A stretch of DNA of 64,000 nucleotides from NCBI GenBank assembly GCA_021324395.1, contig JAJPJG010000036.1, forward strand, positions 1 to 64,000. The letters are read 5' to 3'. The notes under the pieces are model-generated. The model saw nothing but the letters and a program-made list of their open reading frames with translations, ran no database searches and was not told the DNA's origin. This document shows, piece after piece, positions 15,697 through 23,025 of this stretch. Within the stretch, counting starts at the first letter, position 1. Each line of letters opens with the position of its first letter. The translations under genes were made by a program, and so were the position numbers. This stretch comes from Spartobacteria bacterium. Its GTDB lineage: Bacteria; Verrucomicrobiota; Verrucomicrobiia; Chthoniobacterales; Chthoniobacteraceae.

Positions 15697-18600
15697 TTGA
15701 GGATCTCCGTGATTTTGCGGCCATCTGGCAGTGCATCGTAGCCATGCCGGGCAAACACATCGAGCACCGCTTTGCGCTGCGCGTCACTGCCGCACACGAT
15801 CGAATCGACTTCATCCAGGAACGGCACGCCCCATTTTAAAATCGTCTCATTGCCGCCCGCCTTCGACCACTGCTTGAGATCGGCGATCGTTTTCGCGCGC
15901 GCCGCATACGCGCTCGCATCCTTCACATTGCCGAACCGGTCGCTGTTAAAACTAAACGCATCCTGCCGCGAGAGGAGGCCGATCTTGAAATTGATGCCGG
16001 TGCTTTTGAGCGCCTTCGCCTTGCCCTGGATGCGGGTGAAAAGGTAATTGGCGCCGCCGGTGTCGAGATCGGCCTGCGGCGACATGCCGCGATTGATCGC
16101 GATGCCCTTGCGCAGCCGCTCGGTGGTCGCGGTGAAATCACCGCCGCCATTGAGAATGGAATCGACCAGCTCGGGCAGCGGCGTGGCGGAGCTGTGGTGC
16201 AACCGGTAATCCTTCATCTCCTTTTCCACCTGCGCGCGCGGCAGATCCCAGCGCTCGGTGCGCACCCAGCCCTGGCCGAAGGAATTGGCGTGCCCGCGCG
16301 GATCGTAGTCCGGCGTGATGCGCTCGGGCAGATCGATCCCCATTTCCTTTTTCACCATTTCCTTGAGCGCGGCCACTTTCTCCGCATCGTTTTTGGCCGA
16401 GGCGAGCACGGCGTCGGCCGCCTGCAATTTTTCCGGCGTGAAAACATCGGTGCGGATCTGCATGCCTTTGCGCAAATAGAGCTGCTCGGCATACGCATCG
16501 TTCGCCGGTTCGGTGTCGATGCCGATCTTCGCGAGATGCTCGAGCATGTCGCCGATCGTTTTTTCCGAGCTCTCCGCCGGGTGCAGCACTTCCACGTAAC
16601 CGCGCAGCGCGTAAGGCGCGTTGAAGTCCGCCCCGTTGCTTTCCTTAAACGGCACCAGCTTGATTTTGCTGCCGCCGAGATCGATCAAATAAGCGTCGTG
16701 CTGGTAGATCGATTGATCGCCCTCGCGCGCACGGCCGCGCTCGGTGGTTTTGCTGAGATACGGCACATGCCCGCGCTTGATTTGAAATTCGCGCGCGGCG
16801 GCAACCGGCGGCGCTTTTGCCTTCGGCACGTAGGCGGCAAACATCGGCGTCTTCACTTTCGCCGCTTTCGCTTTCTCGATGCCGTCGATGATCCCGAGGT
16901 AATGTTTTTTCAGCGCGGCATCTTTTTTCAGCGCGGTGAGCTTGGCCTTGATCTCATCGAGTTTCGCCAGCTTCGCCATGTTGTAGGCGCCATCGCCCGC
17001 ATGCTGGTTCACGGTCTTGAGCGCATCGAGGATGCCGGGCCAATACGCATCGGTCGCGGCCTTCGCCACGCCCGCCGGCACCGATGGCAGGCTGGCGGCG
17101 AGCCGCTCCATCACCCGCGCGGATCCCGCCTCGGTGAGCTTGAGTTTCGCGCGTGTGACATGGCTGCCGCTCGATCCGGTTTCCTGCCAGAAAAGCACCT
17201 GCGTATTTTCGATGTCGCCCCGGTCGCGCTTGCTCACTTTGCCGACGATCCGGCTCTCGACCACTTCGTTCGCAAAATCGCCACCGGACGGCGCGAGCAT
17301 TTCCTCGAGGTTTTCAAACCGTTTCGCGAGGACGTCGCGCAGCTCGTGCGGCACCGCCGCGAGGATCGCTTCGCGCTTTACCATCAGCTCGCCGATCTGC
17401 CGGCGGATCTCCGTGTCGGTGATCGAGCCAAACACGCGCGCGGCGCTCGGGTTGATCTTCGCATCGCGCATCGTCTGCAACTCGGTGACCTTCGGCCCCC
17501 AGCCGGTTTTCGCGCCGCCACGCGCACGAAAGCGGAAGCTGCCGCCATTGTCGATGCGCCAGACCTGCCCCGTTTTGTCGATCAGGATATTGTCCAGGTC
17601 GAGCCCCACCACGTCGTAATTGGCAAAGAGCGCATCGGCCACAAAGCCGCTCTGCACCTTCGCGATCGCGAGTGCGGCTTCCTCCGCCGTCGCCTTTGCG
17701 AGATAGCTCTGGAGCGTGGTGCCCTCGATGTATTTGGCGAGCTTCACCGGGCCGGCCGGCGTGGTGTAGATCTTCATCTTCGGCACGTTCAAGCCGGCGG
17801 CGAGATAAGCCTGGTCCGCGGCCGCTTCCTCATTGAGATGGTCCGCGCTCGCGCCGCGCTTGAGCACGAACTTCCGGCCCTCGCCATCGCGCATCAGCTC
17901 GGCGCCGGTGGATCCGCCCAGGCGTTTTACTTTTGAAAGCTCATCGAGCTCCGGCCATTCGACCGAGCCGCCGAGCCAGCCCCACACGGTTTTATTGACG
18001 TCGGGGATCCGCGTCTTTTTCGCCCAGCCCTGGAAATCGCTCCACGTCTGCGCGTCGTAGTGGCCTTTTAATTCCTCGAGCGGGATCCGGAGGTCGCCGG
18101 GGTGCCAGTAGAATGCGCCCGGTTTGTTTTCCTCGATCGGCGCGGCCATGTAGTAGCTCACGCCATTGCGCACCAGCCGGCGCGTCGGGTAGCTGAGCTG
18201 TGCCTGCGCGTCGGGGTCGAGCACGCTGCGGTTATCGGGGTTTTTCTGCGCGTCGCGTGCCGCGATTTCATCCACGTCCACCTGTGAGATCGGGATAATT
18301 TGACAGCGGCAACCGTAATCCCACGGCGGAAAATGCGTGCGCCAAAACTCGTGATCCGCCGGCAGCACCACGCCGTTGAGCGCGGCGTGCGTGGGCCGCA
18401 CGTGCGAGTCGCCCATGCTGTGGTATTGCCAATACGGCAGCACATCGCGCTGGCGGTCCATCACCTCATACGCGCTCGCCTGGTAAGCCTGGAAGCCGTG
18501 CGTGCGCAGGAGCAGCTCGGCCCGGCGCTCGGCGGCCACGGTGTTTTCCGGGTCGTCTTCATTGCGCAAAAACGGATGCAGCTCGGCCACGAGATCATCC

Positions 18601-18815
18601 TTCACGTCATCCCAGTTCGCGCCCTGCGGCAGCTCCGCGATCCGGTCGCGGATGCCTTGCACGACGTTCGCGGCCTCGACGCCGGAGATCACGAACGCCC
18701 GCGCCCGCAGCTCGGGCAGGAGCTTGCTGAAAACCTCGCGCGAGACGACCGGCTTCGATGCGATGAACTCCGCCGCCTGCTTGTGCGGGCTCGGTTTAAA
18801 AAGGAAATCAGCCAT
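15693..18815 (-). CDS. MuF head-morphogenesis protein with kinase-like and C-terminal toxin-like domains
   Basis: 1040 residues from MADFLFKPSPHK; this ATG lies inside the end of the integrase gene. Residues about 60-175 hold the MuF signature (HVRPTHAALNG, then PPWDYGCRC), the minor head protein fold of SPP1 gp7/Mu gp30. Residues about 295-470 look like a HipA/PI3-kinase-type fold: KFVLKRG as a lysine strand, FANYDVVGLDLDNILID as the catalytic loop, WRIDNGGS as the metal-binding Asp. Residues about 880-1040 (AINRGMSP, LFTRIQG, ETILKWGVPFLDEV) resemble an ADP-ribosyltransferase-like end. Typical MuF proteins have 300-500 residues, so this is a multi-domain effector version packaged with the head. 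The kinase and ART readings are inference. Confidence 0.68.
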   Translation of the reverse strand: MADFLFKPSPHKQAAEFIASKPVVSREVFSKLLPELRARAFVISGVEAANVVQGIRDRIAELPQGANWDDVKDDLVAELHPFLRNEDDPENTVAAERRAELLLRTHGFQAYQASAYEVMDRQRDVLPYWQYHSMGDSHVRPTHAALNGVVLPADHEFWRTHFPPWDYGCRCQIIPISQVDVDEIAARDAQKNPDNRSVLDPDAQAQLSYPTRRLVRNGVSYYMAAPIEENKPGAFYWHPGDLRIPLEELKGHYDAQTWSDFQGWAKKTRIPDVNKTVWGWLGGSVEWPELDELSKVKRLGGSTGAELMRDGEGRKFVLKRGASADHLNEEAAADQAYLAAGLNVPKMKIYTTPAGPVKLAKYIEGTTLQSYLAKATAEEAALAIAKVQSGFVADALFANYDVVGLDLDNILIDKTGQVWRIDNGGSFRFRARGGAKTGWGPKVTELQTMRDAKINPSAARVFGSITDTEIRRQIGELMVKREAILAAVPHELRDVLAKRFENLEEMLAPSGGDFANEVVESRIVGKVSKRDRGDIENTQVLFWQETGSSGSHVTRAKLKLTEAGSARVMERLAASLPSVPAGVAKAATDAYWPGILDALKTVNQHAGDGAYNMAKLAKLDEIKAKLTALKKDAALKKHYLGIIDGIEKAKAAKVKTPMFAAYVPKAKAPPVAAAREFQIKRGHVPYLSKTTERGRAREGDQSIYQHDAYLIDLGGSKIKLVPFKESNGADFNAPYALRGYVEVLHPAESSEKTIGDMLEHLAKIGIDTEPANDAYAEQLYLRKGMQIRTDVFTPEKLQAADAVLASAKNDAEKVAALKEMVKKEMGIDLPERITPDYDPRGHANSFGQGWVRTERWDLPRAQVEKEMKDYRLHHSSATPLPELVDSILNGGGDFTATTERLRKGIAINRGMSPQADLDTGGANYLFTRIQGKAKALKSTGINFKIGLLSRQDAFSFNSDRFGNVKDASAYAARAKTIADLKQWSKAGGNETILKWGVPFLDEVDSIVCGSDAQRKAVLDVFARHGYDALPDGRKITEILK

Positions 18816-19803
18816 GGAGTTGATAGATGCGGCGCGGCGGCAGGGCAGGACGCGCCAGCGAAACTCCCACATCCAGCGGGCTCACGCCCCCGGCTTCGTC
18901 GGCATGAATGTAAATCTGCGTCGTTTCAAGATTCGTGTGCCCGAGTGTTTCGCGGATGATCTCGATGTCGTTGCCCGGCGTGCGCAGCCCGTGCGTCGCC
19001 CCAGCATGACGCAACGTGTGCGGCGTTAAATCCTTGATGATCCCAGCCGCCGCGCGCGCTTTGCGGAGCGATTTTTGGAAAGACTCCGGCGTGGTATGCC
19101 AGCGCGTTCCATCCGGCTGCACGATCTGCGAGGGGAACACATATTGCCAGCCGAGTTCGCGCGTGCGGCTTGGATATTTGCGCGCGAGCCTTCCCGGCAA
19201 TTCCACGCAGCCGTGGCCCTGCCCGAGATCCCACTGGTGCAGTGCCGCTCGCCATTCCATCCATTTGCGCAGCGGAGCGATGAGCGATTCAGGCAGCCAG
19301 GTCTTGCGATCCTTGTCGCCTTTGCCGGAATGGATATCGATCTTTCCATTTTCAAAATCAATGTCTTTCACGCGCAACATGCAGCATTCCGAGACCCGCA
19401 AGAGCGAGCCGTAAAGAAGCTGGGCCATGAGCCAGTCGCGTCCGCGCAGGTGCGTGAACAAAGTCGAAAGCTCGCTGCGAGTCGGGATAATCTTGAGCTT
19501 CTTTTTCTCGTGCGGCATCGGCGGCAGATCGAACCGGCCCGGATCGATTTGCAGCACGCGTTTGAAGGCGTAAATGATCGCGCAGAGAGCCTGCTTGCGC
19601 GACGCCGACGAATAGCGCTCGCGGTGCATCCAATGGATGAACGCCGAGACATCCGCGCCCGACCACGAAGCCGCGCCTTTGCGCGTGTAAGCCGCGAATT
19701 GCCGCAACCAGCACGTGTAGGTATCGATCGTGTTTTTCGACAACTCATCGAGCGCCGCCATCTCGCGAAACTTCGCCAGCAACCCGGCTTTTTTCTCACT
19801 CAT
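18808..19803 (-). CDS. intI: Integron-type integrase (IntI family tyrosine recombinase)
   Basis: 331 residues from ATG 19803. Catalytic residues are visible: R136 in LLYGSLLRVSEC, a lysine in the hairpin SGKGDKDRK (about 161-167), H262 and R265 in PHTLRH, H289 in LGHTNLETT and Y298. Residues about 195-224 (CVELPGRLARKYPSRT, then GWQYVFPS) are the extra segment that sets IntI apart from XerC/D, and the end GGVSPLD matches the IntI C-terminus. IntI recombines folded single-stranded attC sites with attI or attC. Its start overlaps the upstream cassette gene and its end overlaps the MuF gene by 8 bp, so it is expressed with the phage operon. A tyrosine recombinase is not needed by a transposing phage. 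Confidence 0.9.
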   Translation of the reverse strand: MSEKKAGLLAKFREMAALDELSKNTIDTYTCWLRQFAAYTRKGAASWSGADVSAFIHWMHRERYSSASRKQALCAIIYAFKRVLQIDPGRFDLPPMPHEKKKLKIIPTRSELSTLFTHLRGRDWLMAQLLYGSLLRVSECCMLRVKDIDFENGKIDIHSGKGDKDRKTWLPESLIAPLRKWMEWRAALHQWDLGQGHGCVELPGRLARKYPSRTRELGWQYVFPSQIVQPDGTRWHTTPESFQKSLRKARAAAGIIKDLTPHTLRHAGATHGLRTPGNDIEIIRETLGHTNLETTQIYIHADEAGGVSPLDVGVSLARPALPPRRIYQLHG

Positions 19804-20230
19804 TATGCGCCTCCTGTTCGTTCAATACACTGTTAGCTGAAAGGCGCTTGCCACGCCGGAACGCCTTCCAGTAGATGTCGCTTTCGCGCTTGTATTCGCG
19901 TTTCGCCGATTTGCTGATGGCGAGGCCGGAGAAGTCTTTTCGACTGAGCATCCCTTGCGCCCAGCCGCCGTTACCTTCGAGCATCGTCTCTGCTCCGGGT
20001 ATCGCACCTTCCACGAAGCCGCAGCAAGCGATTGCCGCGGCGCGTGTCATCCATTCCGTTTCGCCTTCTTCGAGAGTTTCATCCGAGGACTTGCCCACGA
20101 AGTAGCTGAGGTCGTCATGCGCTTCGTCGCCGTCCTGATAGATGTCGGGATATTCTTTTTCCACGACATTCATCTTTGCCTTTTTCGGCACAGTTATTTG
20201 CACTTCCATAAGTTTGGTTTTGGTTGTCAT
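19796..20230 (-). CDS. Integron-cassette gene of unknown function
   Basis: 144 residues from MTTKTKLMEVQITVPKKAK. Acidic middle (QDGDEAHDDLSYFVGKSSDE) and a Gly-rich part (CCGFVEGAIPGAETMLEGNGG), then a basic end. It resembles no known family. The gene lies between the core site at 19832 and the attC site at 20235-20322, but its last codons cross the core site and overlap the intI start. It is therefore on the opposite strand from the usual cassette orientation, in line with the phage operon. Confidence 0.6.
   Translation of the reverse strand: MTTKTKLMEVQITVPKKAKMNVVEKEYPDIYQDGDEAHDDLSYFVGKSSDETLEEGETEWMTRAAAIACCGFVEGAIPGAETMLEGNGGWAQGMLSRKDFSGLAISKSAKREYKRESDIYWKAFRRGKRLSANSVLNEQEAHNE
19832..19838 (+). 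other. Integron core site GTTAGCT beside intI (candidate attI/cassette junction)
   Basis: GTTAGCT lies 29 bp upstream of the intI start, reading away from it on the plus strand. It is the exact reverse complement of AGCTAAC at 20235-20241, and the match extends to 9 bp (19832-19840 with TCAGCTAAC). That is the relation expected between the start of a cassette and the inverse core of its own attC site. The last base triplet deviates from the GTTRRRY consensus by one position. Confidence 0.6.
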
Positions 20231-20234
20231 TTTC

Positions 20235-20322
20235 AGCTAACCAATCGCTGATGAGAACGCCGGATGGCGCTCTCACAAAATTCAACGTCTCGTGTCCGGC
20301 GTCTCATAGCTCTGCGTTAGGC
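20235..20322 (+). other. attC recombination site 1 (88 bp)
   Basis: AGCTAAC (20235-20241) and GTTAGGC (20316-20322) are the outer boxes. Inside, GCT, ATGAGA and CGCCGGA (20247-20264) pair with TCCGGCG, TCTCAT and AGC (20295-20310), 16 base pairs in all. G20250 and A20257 stay unpaired on the left arm, six bases apart. This is the attC layout: outer boxes, a 5-nt spacer on each side (CAATC, TCTGC), arms with two extrahelical bases, and a 30-nt loop. The stop codon of the 20304 gene lies inside it. Confidence 0.88.
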
Positions 20323-20642
20323 GTATTCAGTTCCCGCGCCATCTCAGCATCGAGGTCGCTCAGGTCTGAGTTGGTTTGCATCACGGACACCGCTTTCCCG
20401 TTCTCCCATTTCACGCGGTAGATTCCCCACTCGTAGCCCTCCGGGTCGGTCTGGCCAGTTGAGCAGTCGTGCAGCCATTTCAGCCTCGCCTCATTCTTGT
20501 GGAGTTCCTTTCGCAGATATTTGTTTTGGCGTTCGAGCATCGCCACGTAGTCACCGATTGCCATGTCCACCAATGCCGAACAAGGCGCTGCGCCCGCAGC
20601 TGCCGCTGACGTCTCTGATTCGATGCTTTTGGTATCACTCAT
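20304..20642 (-). CDS. Integron-cassette gene, coiled-coil protein of unknown function
   Basis: 112 residues from MSDTKSIESETSAAAAGAAP. The N-terminus is a low-complexity Ser/Ala stretch. Residues 28-60 form a helix (GDYVAMLERQNKYLRKELHK), and a strand pair follows (YEWGIYRVKWENGKAVSVMQ). It ends inside attC site 1. The start overlaps the stop of the 20639 gene by 4 bp, so two genes share this cassette. No family recognised. Confidence 0.6.
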   Translation of the reverse strand: MSDTKSIESETSAAAAGAAPCSALVDMAIGDYVAMLERQNKYLRKELHKNEARLKWLHDCSTGQTDPEGYEWGIYRVKWENGKAVSVMQTNSDLSDLDAEMARELNTPNAEL

Positions 20643-20944
20643 AAATTTTCAGTGCCGTCCACGGTCGCTCTCGCGGCAGTGGGGTGAGCCTGGTCGCTCG
20701 GCGAATGGCGCGGCTTCGAGTCGGAGCGTTTCTTCCCAACCCCCGCCCCCTCGGAAAAGAGTTCCAGTCGCGCGGCGTCCATTGCGCCACAGAGCATCCT
20801 GATTTCGCCGATTAGCATTTCTCGGATGCCATCGGGCACCGGGATTTCCGGGTGGTCCGTGAACACGAATGCCACGGTCGTTTTGCATTCGCCGCCCTCC
20901 GAGTTGAAGGCCATGTCGAAGGTAACTTTGGTTTTTGCGATCAT
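20639..20944 (-). CDS. Integron-cassette gene of unknown function
   Basis: 101 residues from MIAKTKVTFDMAFNSEGGEC. The start is chosen because the longer frame runs through palindromic non-coding DNA. A strand-rich N-terminus (KTTVAFVFTDHPEIPVPDGI) is followed by a helix (REMLIGEIRMLCGAMDAAR) and a basic Ser/Thr-rich tail. The 57 bp upstream hold a 17-bp palindrome CGCTCCGCTGCGGAGCG (20973-20989). No family recognised. Confidence 0.58.
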   Translation of the reverse strand: MIAKTKVTFDMAFNSEGGECKTTVAFVFTDHPEIPVPDGIREMLIGEIRMLCGAMDAARLELFSEGAGVGKKRSDSKPRHSPSDQAHPTAARATVDGTENL

Positions 20945-21001
20945 AGATTTTCCTCCCGCTCCCCGCCCGCTCCGCTCCGCTGCGGAGCGCCGCTTACGTT
21001 C

Positions 21002-21091
21002 GCCGAGCCAGGCGCTGCATGGAACGGCGCTTCGCACCGTTCCGCAGCGCGAACGCCTTCCTGTGCGCCGTCCATGAGCTTTGCGTTCAGA
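21002..21091 (+). other. attC recombination site 2 (90 bp)
   Basis: Same layout as site 1. GCT, CATGGA and CGGCGC (21014-21030) pair with GCGCCG, TCCATG and AGC (21065-21079), 15 base pairs. G21017 and A21024 are unpaired on the left arm, again six bases apart. Spacers are CAGGC and TTTGC. The right box is GTTCAGA (21085-21091). The left box GCCGAGC (21002-21008) is a decayed form of GCCTAAC, the expected complement of the GTTAGGC that starts this cassette at 20316. The 34-nt loop can form a second hairpin. The stop codon of the 21087 gene lies inside the right box. Confidence 0.8.
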
Positions 21092-21485
21092 TCGCCTCCA
21101 TGTATTTCTTGAGGTTTTTGCCGGTCCAGAAATCGGGGTCGGCTTTGACCTTCGCGATGTGCTGGTAAAAGCTCTGCAAATCGACCGCGTAATTGCCGGG
21201 CGTCACCTGCACGTAACGCACAAAACCGCCGGTCATCAGCCGGCGCAGGCTGTTGTAGCTCACGCCGAGGCCGAGCTCCTTGATCGTCGATTCGCCCATG
21301 CGCACCAGCTTCGGGTGGAGGCGGATCATCGGCTTGTAATTGCCGTCGCCCTGCGCCACCCATTCAAACACGCCGATCTCCGGCACCGGCAGATGATCGG
21401 GCCAGAGCGTGAGCTGATCGTCCGGCGCGACCTTGACCTTGATTCCCACGGGGTAAACGGTGACTTCTGAGGACGGCGGTTTCAT
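21087..21485 (-). CDS. Early/middle prophage protein of unknown function
   Basis: 132 residues from MKPPSSEVTVYPVGIKVKVA. Strand-rich start, then a helix-turn-helix-like stretch (TIKELGLGVSYNSLRRLMTG, GGFVRYVQVTPGN) and a helical end (SFYQHIAKVKADPDF). This could be a DNA-binding regulator. The stop falls inside the right box of attC site 2, and the start overlaps the upstream gene, so it is the junction between phage operon and integron. Confidence 0.58.
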   Translation of the reverse strand: MKPPSSEVTVYPVGIKVKVAPDDQLTLWPDHLPVPEIGVFEWVAQGDGNYKPMIRLHPKLVRMGESTIKELGLGVSYNSLRRLMTGGFVRYVQVTPGNYAVDLQSFYQHIAKVKADPDFWTGKNLKKYMEAI

Positions 21486-21772
21486 GAGGGGTTGAGCACT
21501 CCGGGTTCCGATTGTTCGTTCTCGAGGAAAAGGCGGCGCACGCTCTCGACGCGATCGATCACCTCGCAGTCGAGCGCCGGTTTCCGGCCGCGTTTCATGA
21601 TCTCAAAAAGTTTGTCCAGGCATTGCGCGGTGCGGATCCGTTCGTTGCGCAGCGCCAGCGCGAAAAGCTGCGGGGTCGAGACGTCGATCGCGATCGGCTC
21701 TCGGCGGTAGCTCAGCAGCGCGGCGAGCATCTCCGCGTGCAACTCGGCGGTGATCTCGGTTTCCAGTTTCAT
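21482..21772 (-). CDS. Small helical prophage protein of unknown function
   Basis: 96 residues from MKLETEITAELHAEMLAALL. Almost wholly helical, with charged faces (LALRNERIRTAQCLDKLFEI). Overlaps both neighbours by 4 bp, as is typical of this operon. No family recognised. Confidence 0.55.
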   Translation of the reverse strand: MKLETEITAELHAEMLAALLSYRREPIAIDVSTPQLFALALRNERIRTAQCLDKLFEIMKRGRKPALDCEVIDRVESVRRLFLENEQSEPGVLNPS

Positions 21773-22236
21773 CGGGCACCTCTCATATCTTGACGCCAGC
21801 GCGCGGCTTCCTTTTTCACCGCCTCGGCGATCTGCCCGCCATCGGGGCTCGCCGCGGGAATTTCCACCGTGCGGGAAATGCCGCCCACGGTCTGCGTGAC
21901 GTTCTGCACGGCCGGCGCCTTTTTGGCCGCGCGCCGGGCCTTGATGCTTTTGGCCTCGGCCAGGTCATCGGCGAAACGGACCGGGTTAAAAAAGTTGTCG
22001 AGGTTGAGCTTGAGGCAGCCGGGCAGGCGCTTGCCGTTATCCACGCGCCAGCGCAGATAGCCGGCGACCATCAGGATCTCCGCTTCGCTGCGCGTGGCCA
22101 GCATCCCGAGCCAGAGCGCCTCGATCCGCCGGTCGAGCGTGTAATCCATCCGAGTCCTGGCGCAATAATCGGCGTGCAATTTCTGCACCATTTCCACGGT
22201 GATGCCGATGGGATACTGGAGCGCGCGTGGTTTCAT
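21769..22236 (-). CDS. Prophage protein of unknown function, helical with a GCLKLNLDNFF motif
   Basis: 155 residues from MKPRALQYPIGITVEMVQKL. The segment LPGCLKLNLDNFFNPVRFAD resembles the C-terminal end of some phage replication-initiation proteins, but no helicase or HTH part is present. The C-terminal third is polar and probably disordered. Overlaps both neighbours by 4 bp. Confidence 0.55.
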   Translation of the reverse strand: MKPRALQYPIGITVEMVQKLHADYCARTRMDYTLDRRIEALWLGMLATRSEAEILMVAGYLRWRVDNGKRLPGCLKLNLDNFFNPVRFADDLAEAKSIKARRAAKKAPAVQNVTQTVGGISRTVEIPAASPDGGQIAEAVKKEAARWRQDMRGAR

Positions 22237-22577
22237 TTGTTTTCCTCCACAAACTCGAACTCGACACGCTTAACCACGCGATCGCGCAGGCAGCGGTTTA
22301 ATTTGCAAAACATCGCGATGAACCATTCCGGCGTGTGCCCTGGAAAACCTTCTCGCGTCACTTCCTCGGTCGTGGTCGCATCGAGTCTCTCGTCGCTAAC
22401 CTTCAACACACGGCAGACGTCGATCGGCGTGACGTGTTCGCCTTTCTTGAGCCCGCGTTGTTTCTCGACCGCGCGAAAACATGCACCGACCGGAATGTCC
22501 CATCCAAGCCGTCGCGTGACGCTTTTCGTGCGTGCACGCATCTGCGGAGTGGTAGCTGAAAAACTCTTGTTTTTCAT
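22233..22577 (-). CDS. ASCH-like (RNA/modified-base-binding fold) phage protein
   Basis: 114 residues from MKNKSFSATTPQMRARTKSV. The run of MRARTKSVTRRLGWD, then VGACFRAVEKQRGLKKGE, then DVCRVLKVSDERL and a terminal FIAMFC fits the small ASCH-like beta-barrel proteins common in phages, which bind RNA or modified nucleosides. The start is chosen by overlap with the upstream stop. Confidence 0.58.
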   Translation of the reverse strand: MKNKSFSATTPQMRARTKSVTRRLGWDIPVGACFRAVEKQRGLKKGEHVTPIDVCRVLKVSDERLDATTTEEVTREGFPGHTPEWFIAMFCKLNRCLRDRVVKRVEFEFVEENK

Positions 22578-22873
22578 GCCCTCGGCTCCTTGCAGAATTT
22601 TTGAAAAGCGAGCGTCATTGCGAGATGCGAGCGACGGCCCCGGCCGTCTGCGCCGCCGCCGGTGCGCATCACGCAATTTTTCGGCAGCGGAGAACGCGGA
22701 TCATTGAGCCGCTTGATCAGCGTCTTGGTGGAAATGCCGAGCTCGCGCGCGCATTGCCCGAGCGGCTTCCAGTCCATCGGAATTTCGCAGACGTAACCGC
22801 GGCTCTCGAGCCGCTCGATGCACGCGGCGTCGATCGCTTCGTCGGTGAGGTTGGAAAAAGTGAGCGTGATCAT
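22574..22873 (-). CDS. Small helix-turn-helix protein
   Basis: 99 residues from MITLTFSNLTDEAIDAACIE. A C-terminal helix-turn-helix is likely: PLGQCARELGISTKTLIKRL, with LNDPRSPLPKN after it. Such proteins act as excisionase- or regulator-like DNA-binding factors. It overlaps the upstream gene by 4 bp. Confidence 0.55.
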   Translation of the reverse strand: MITLTFSNLTDEAIDAACIERLESRGYVCEIPMDWKPLGQCARELGISTKTLIKRLNDPRSPLPKNCVMRTGGGADGRGRRSHLAMTLAFQKFCKEPRA

Positions 22874-23025
22874 TCCTCGACCGGGATTCTTTTCAAGTCG
22901 CCGCAGATCTCGTCGATCGCACGTTTCGCCTGCCGGCGAAATTCCTCGATGGAAAGTTTCGTCATGTCGTTTTGCAGCCGCAGCTCAAGCGTGACGCCCT
23001 GGTTTTCGATCAGGATCCGGATCAT
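22870..23025 (-). CDS. Very small helical prophage protein
   Basis: 51 residues from MIRILIENQGVTLELRLQND. An N-terminal strand is followed by a helix (SIEEFRRQAKRAIDEIC). The start overlaps the stop of the upstream DUF5131 gene by ATGA, which supports real translation. No family recognised. Confidence 0.5.
   Translation of the reverse strand: MIRILIENQGVTLELRLQNDMTKLSIEEFRRQAKRAIDEICGDLKRIPVEE

Noticed and set aside
16194-17936. A 580-residue plus-strand open frame
   Set aside because: Shadow of the MuF gene; no domains and unlikely composition.
18808-19803. Ordinary XerC/XerD or phage integrase
   Set aside because: The extra segment with LPGRLARKYPS and the C-terminal GGVSPLD fit IntI and not Xer proteins, and attC sites are adjacent.
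19955-20251. A plus-strand cassette gene ending in attC site 1
   Set aside because: It has the position expected for a canonical cassette gene, but its Phe/His/Cys-rich sequence is the shadow of the more convincing minus-strand frame.
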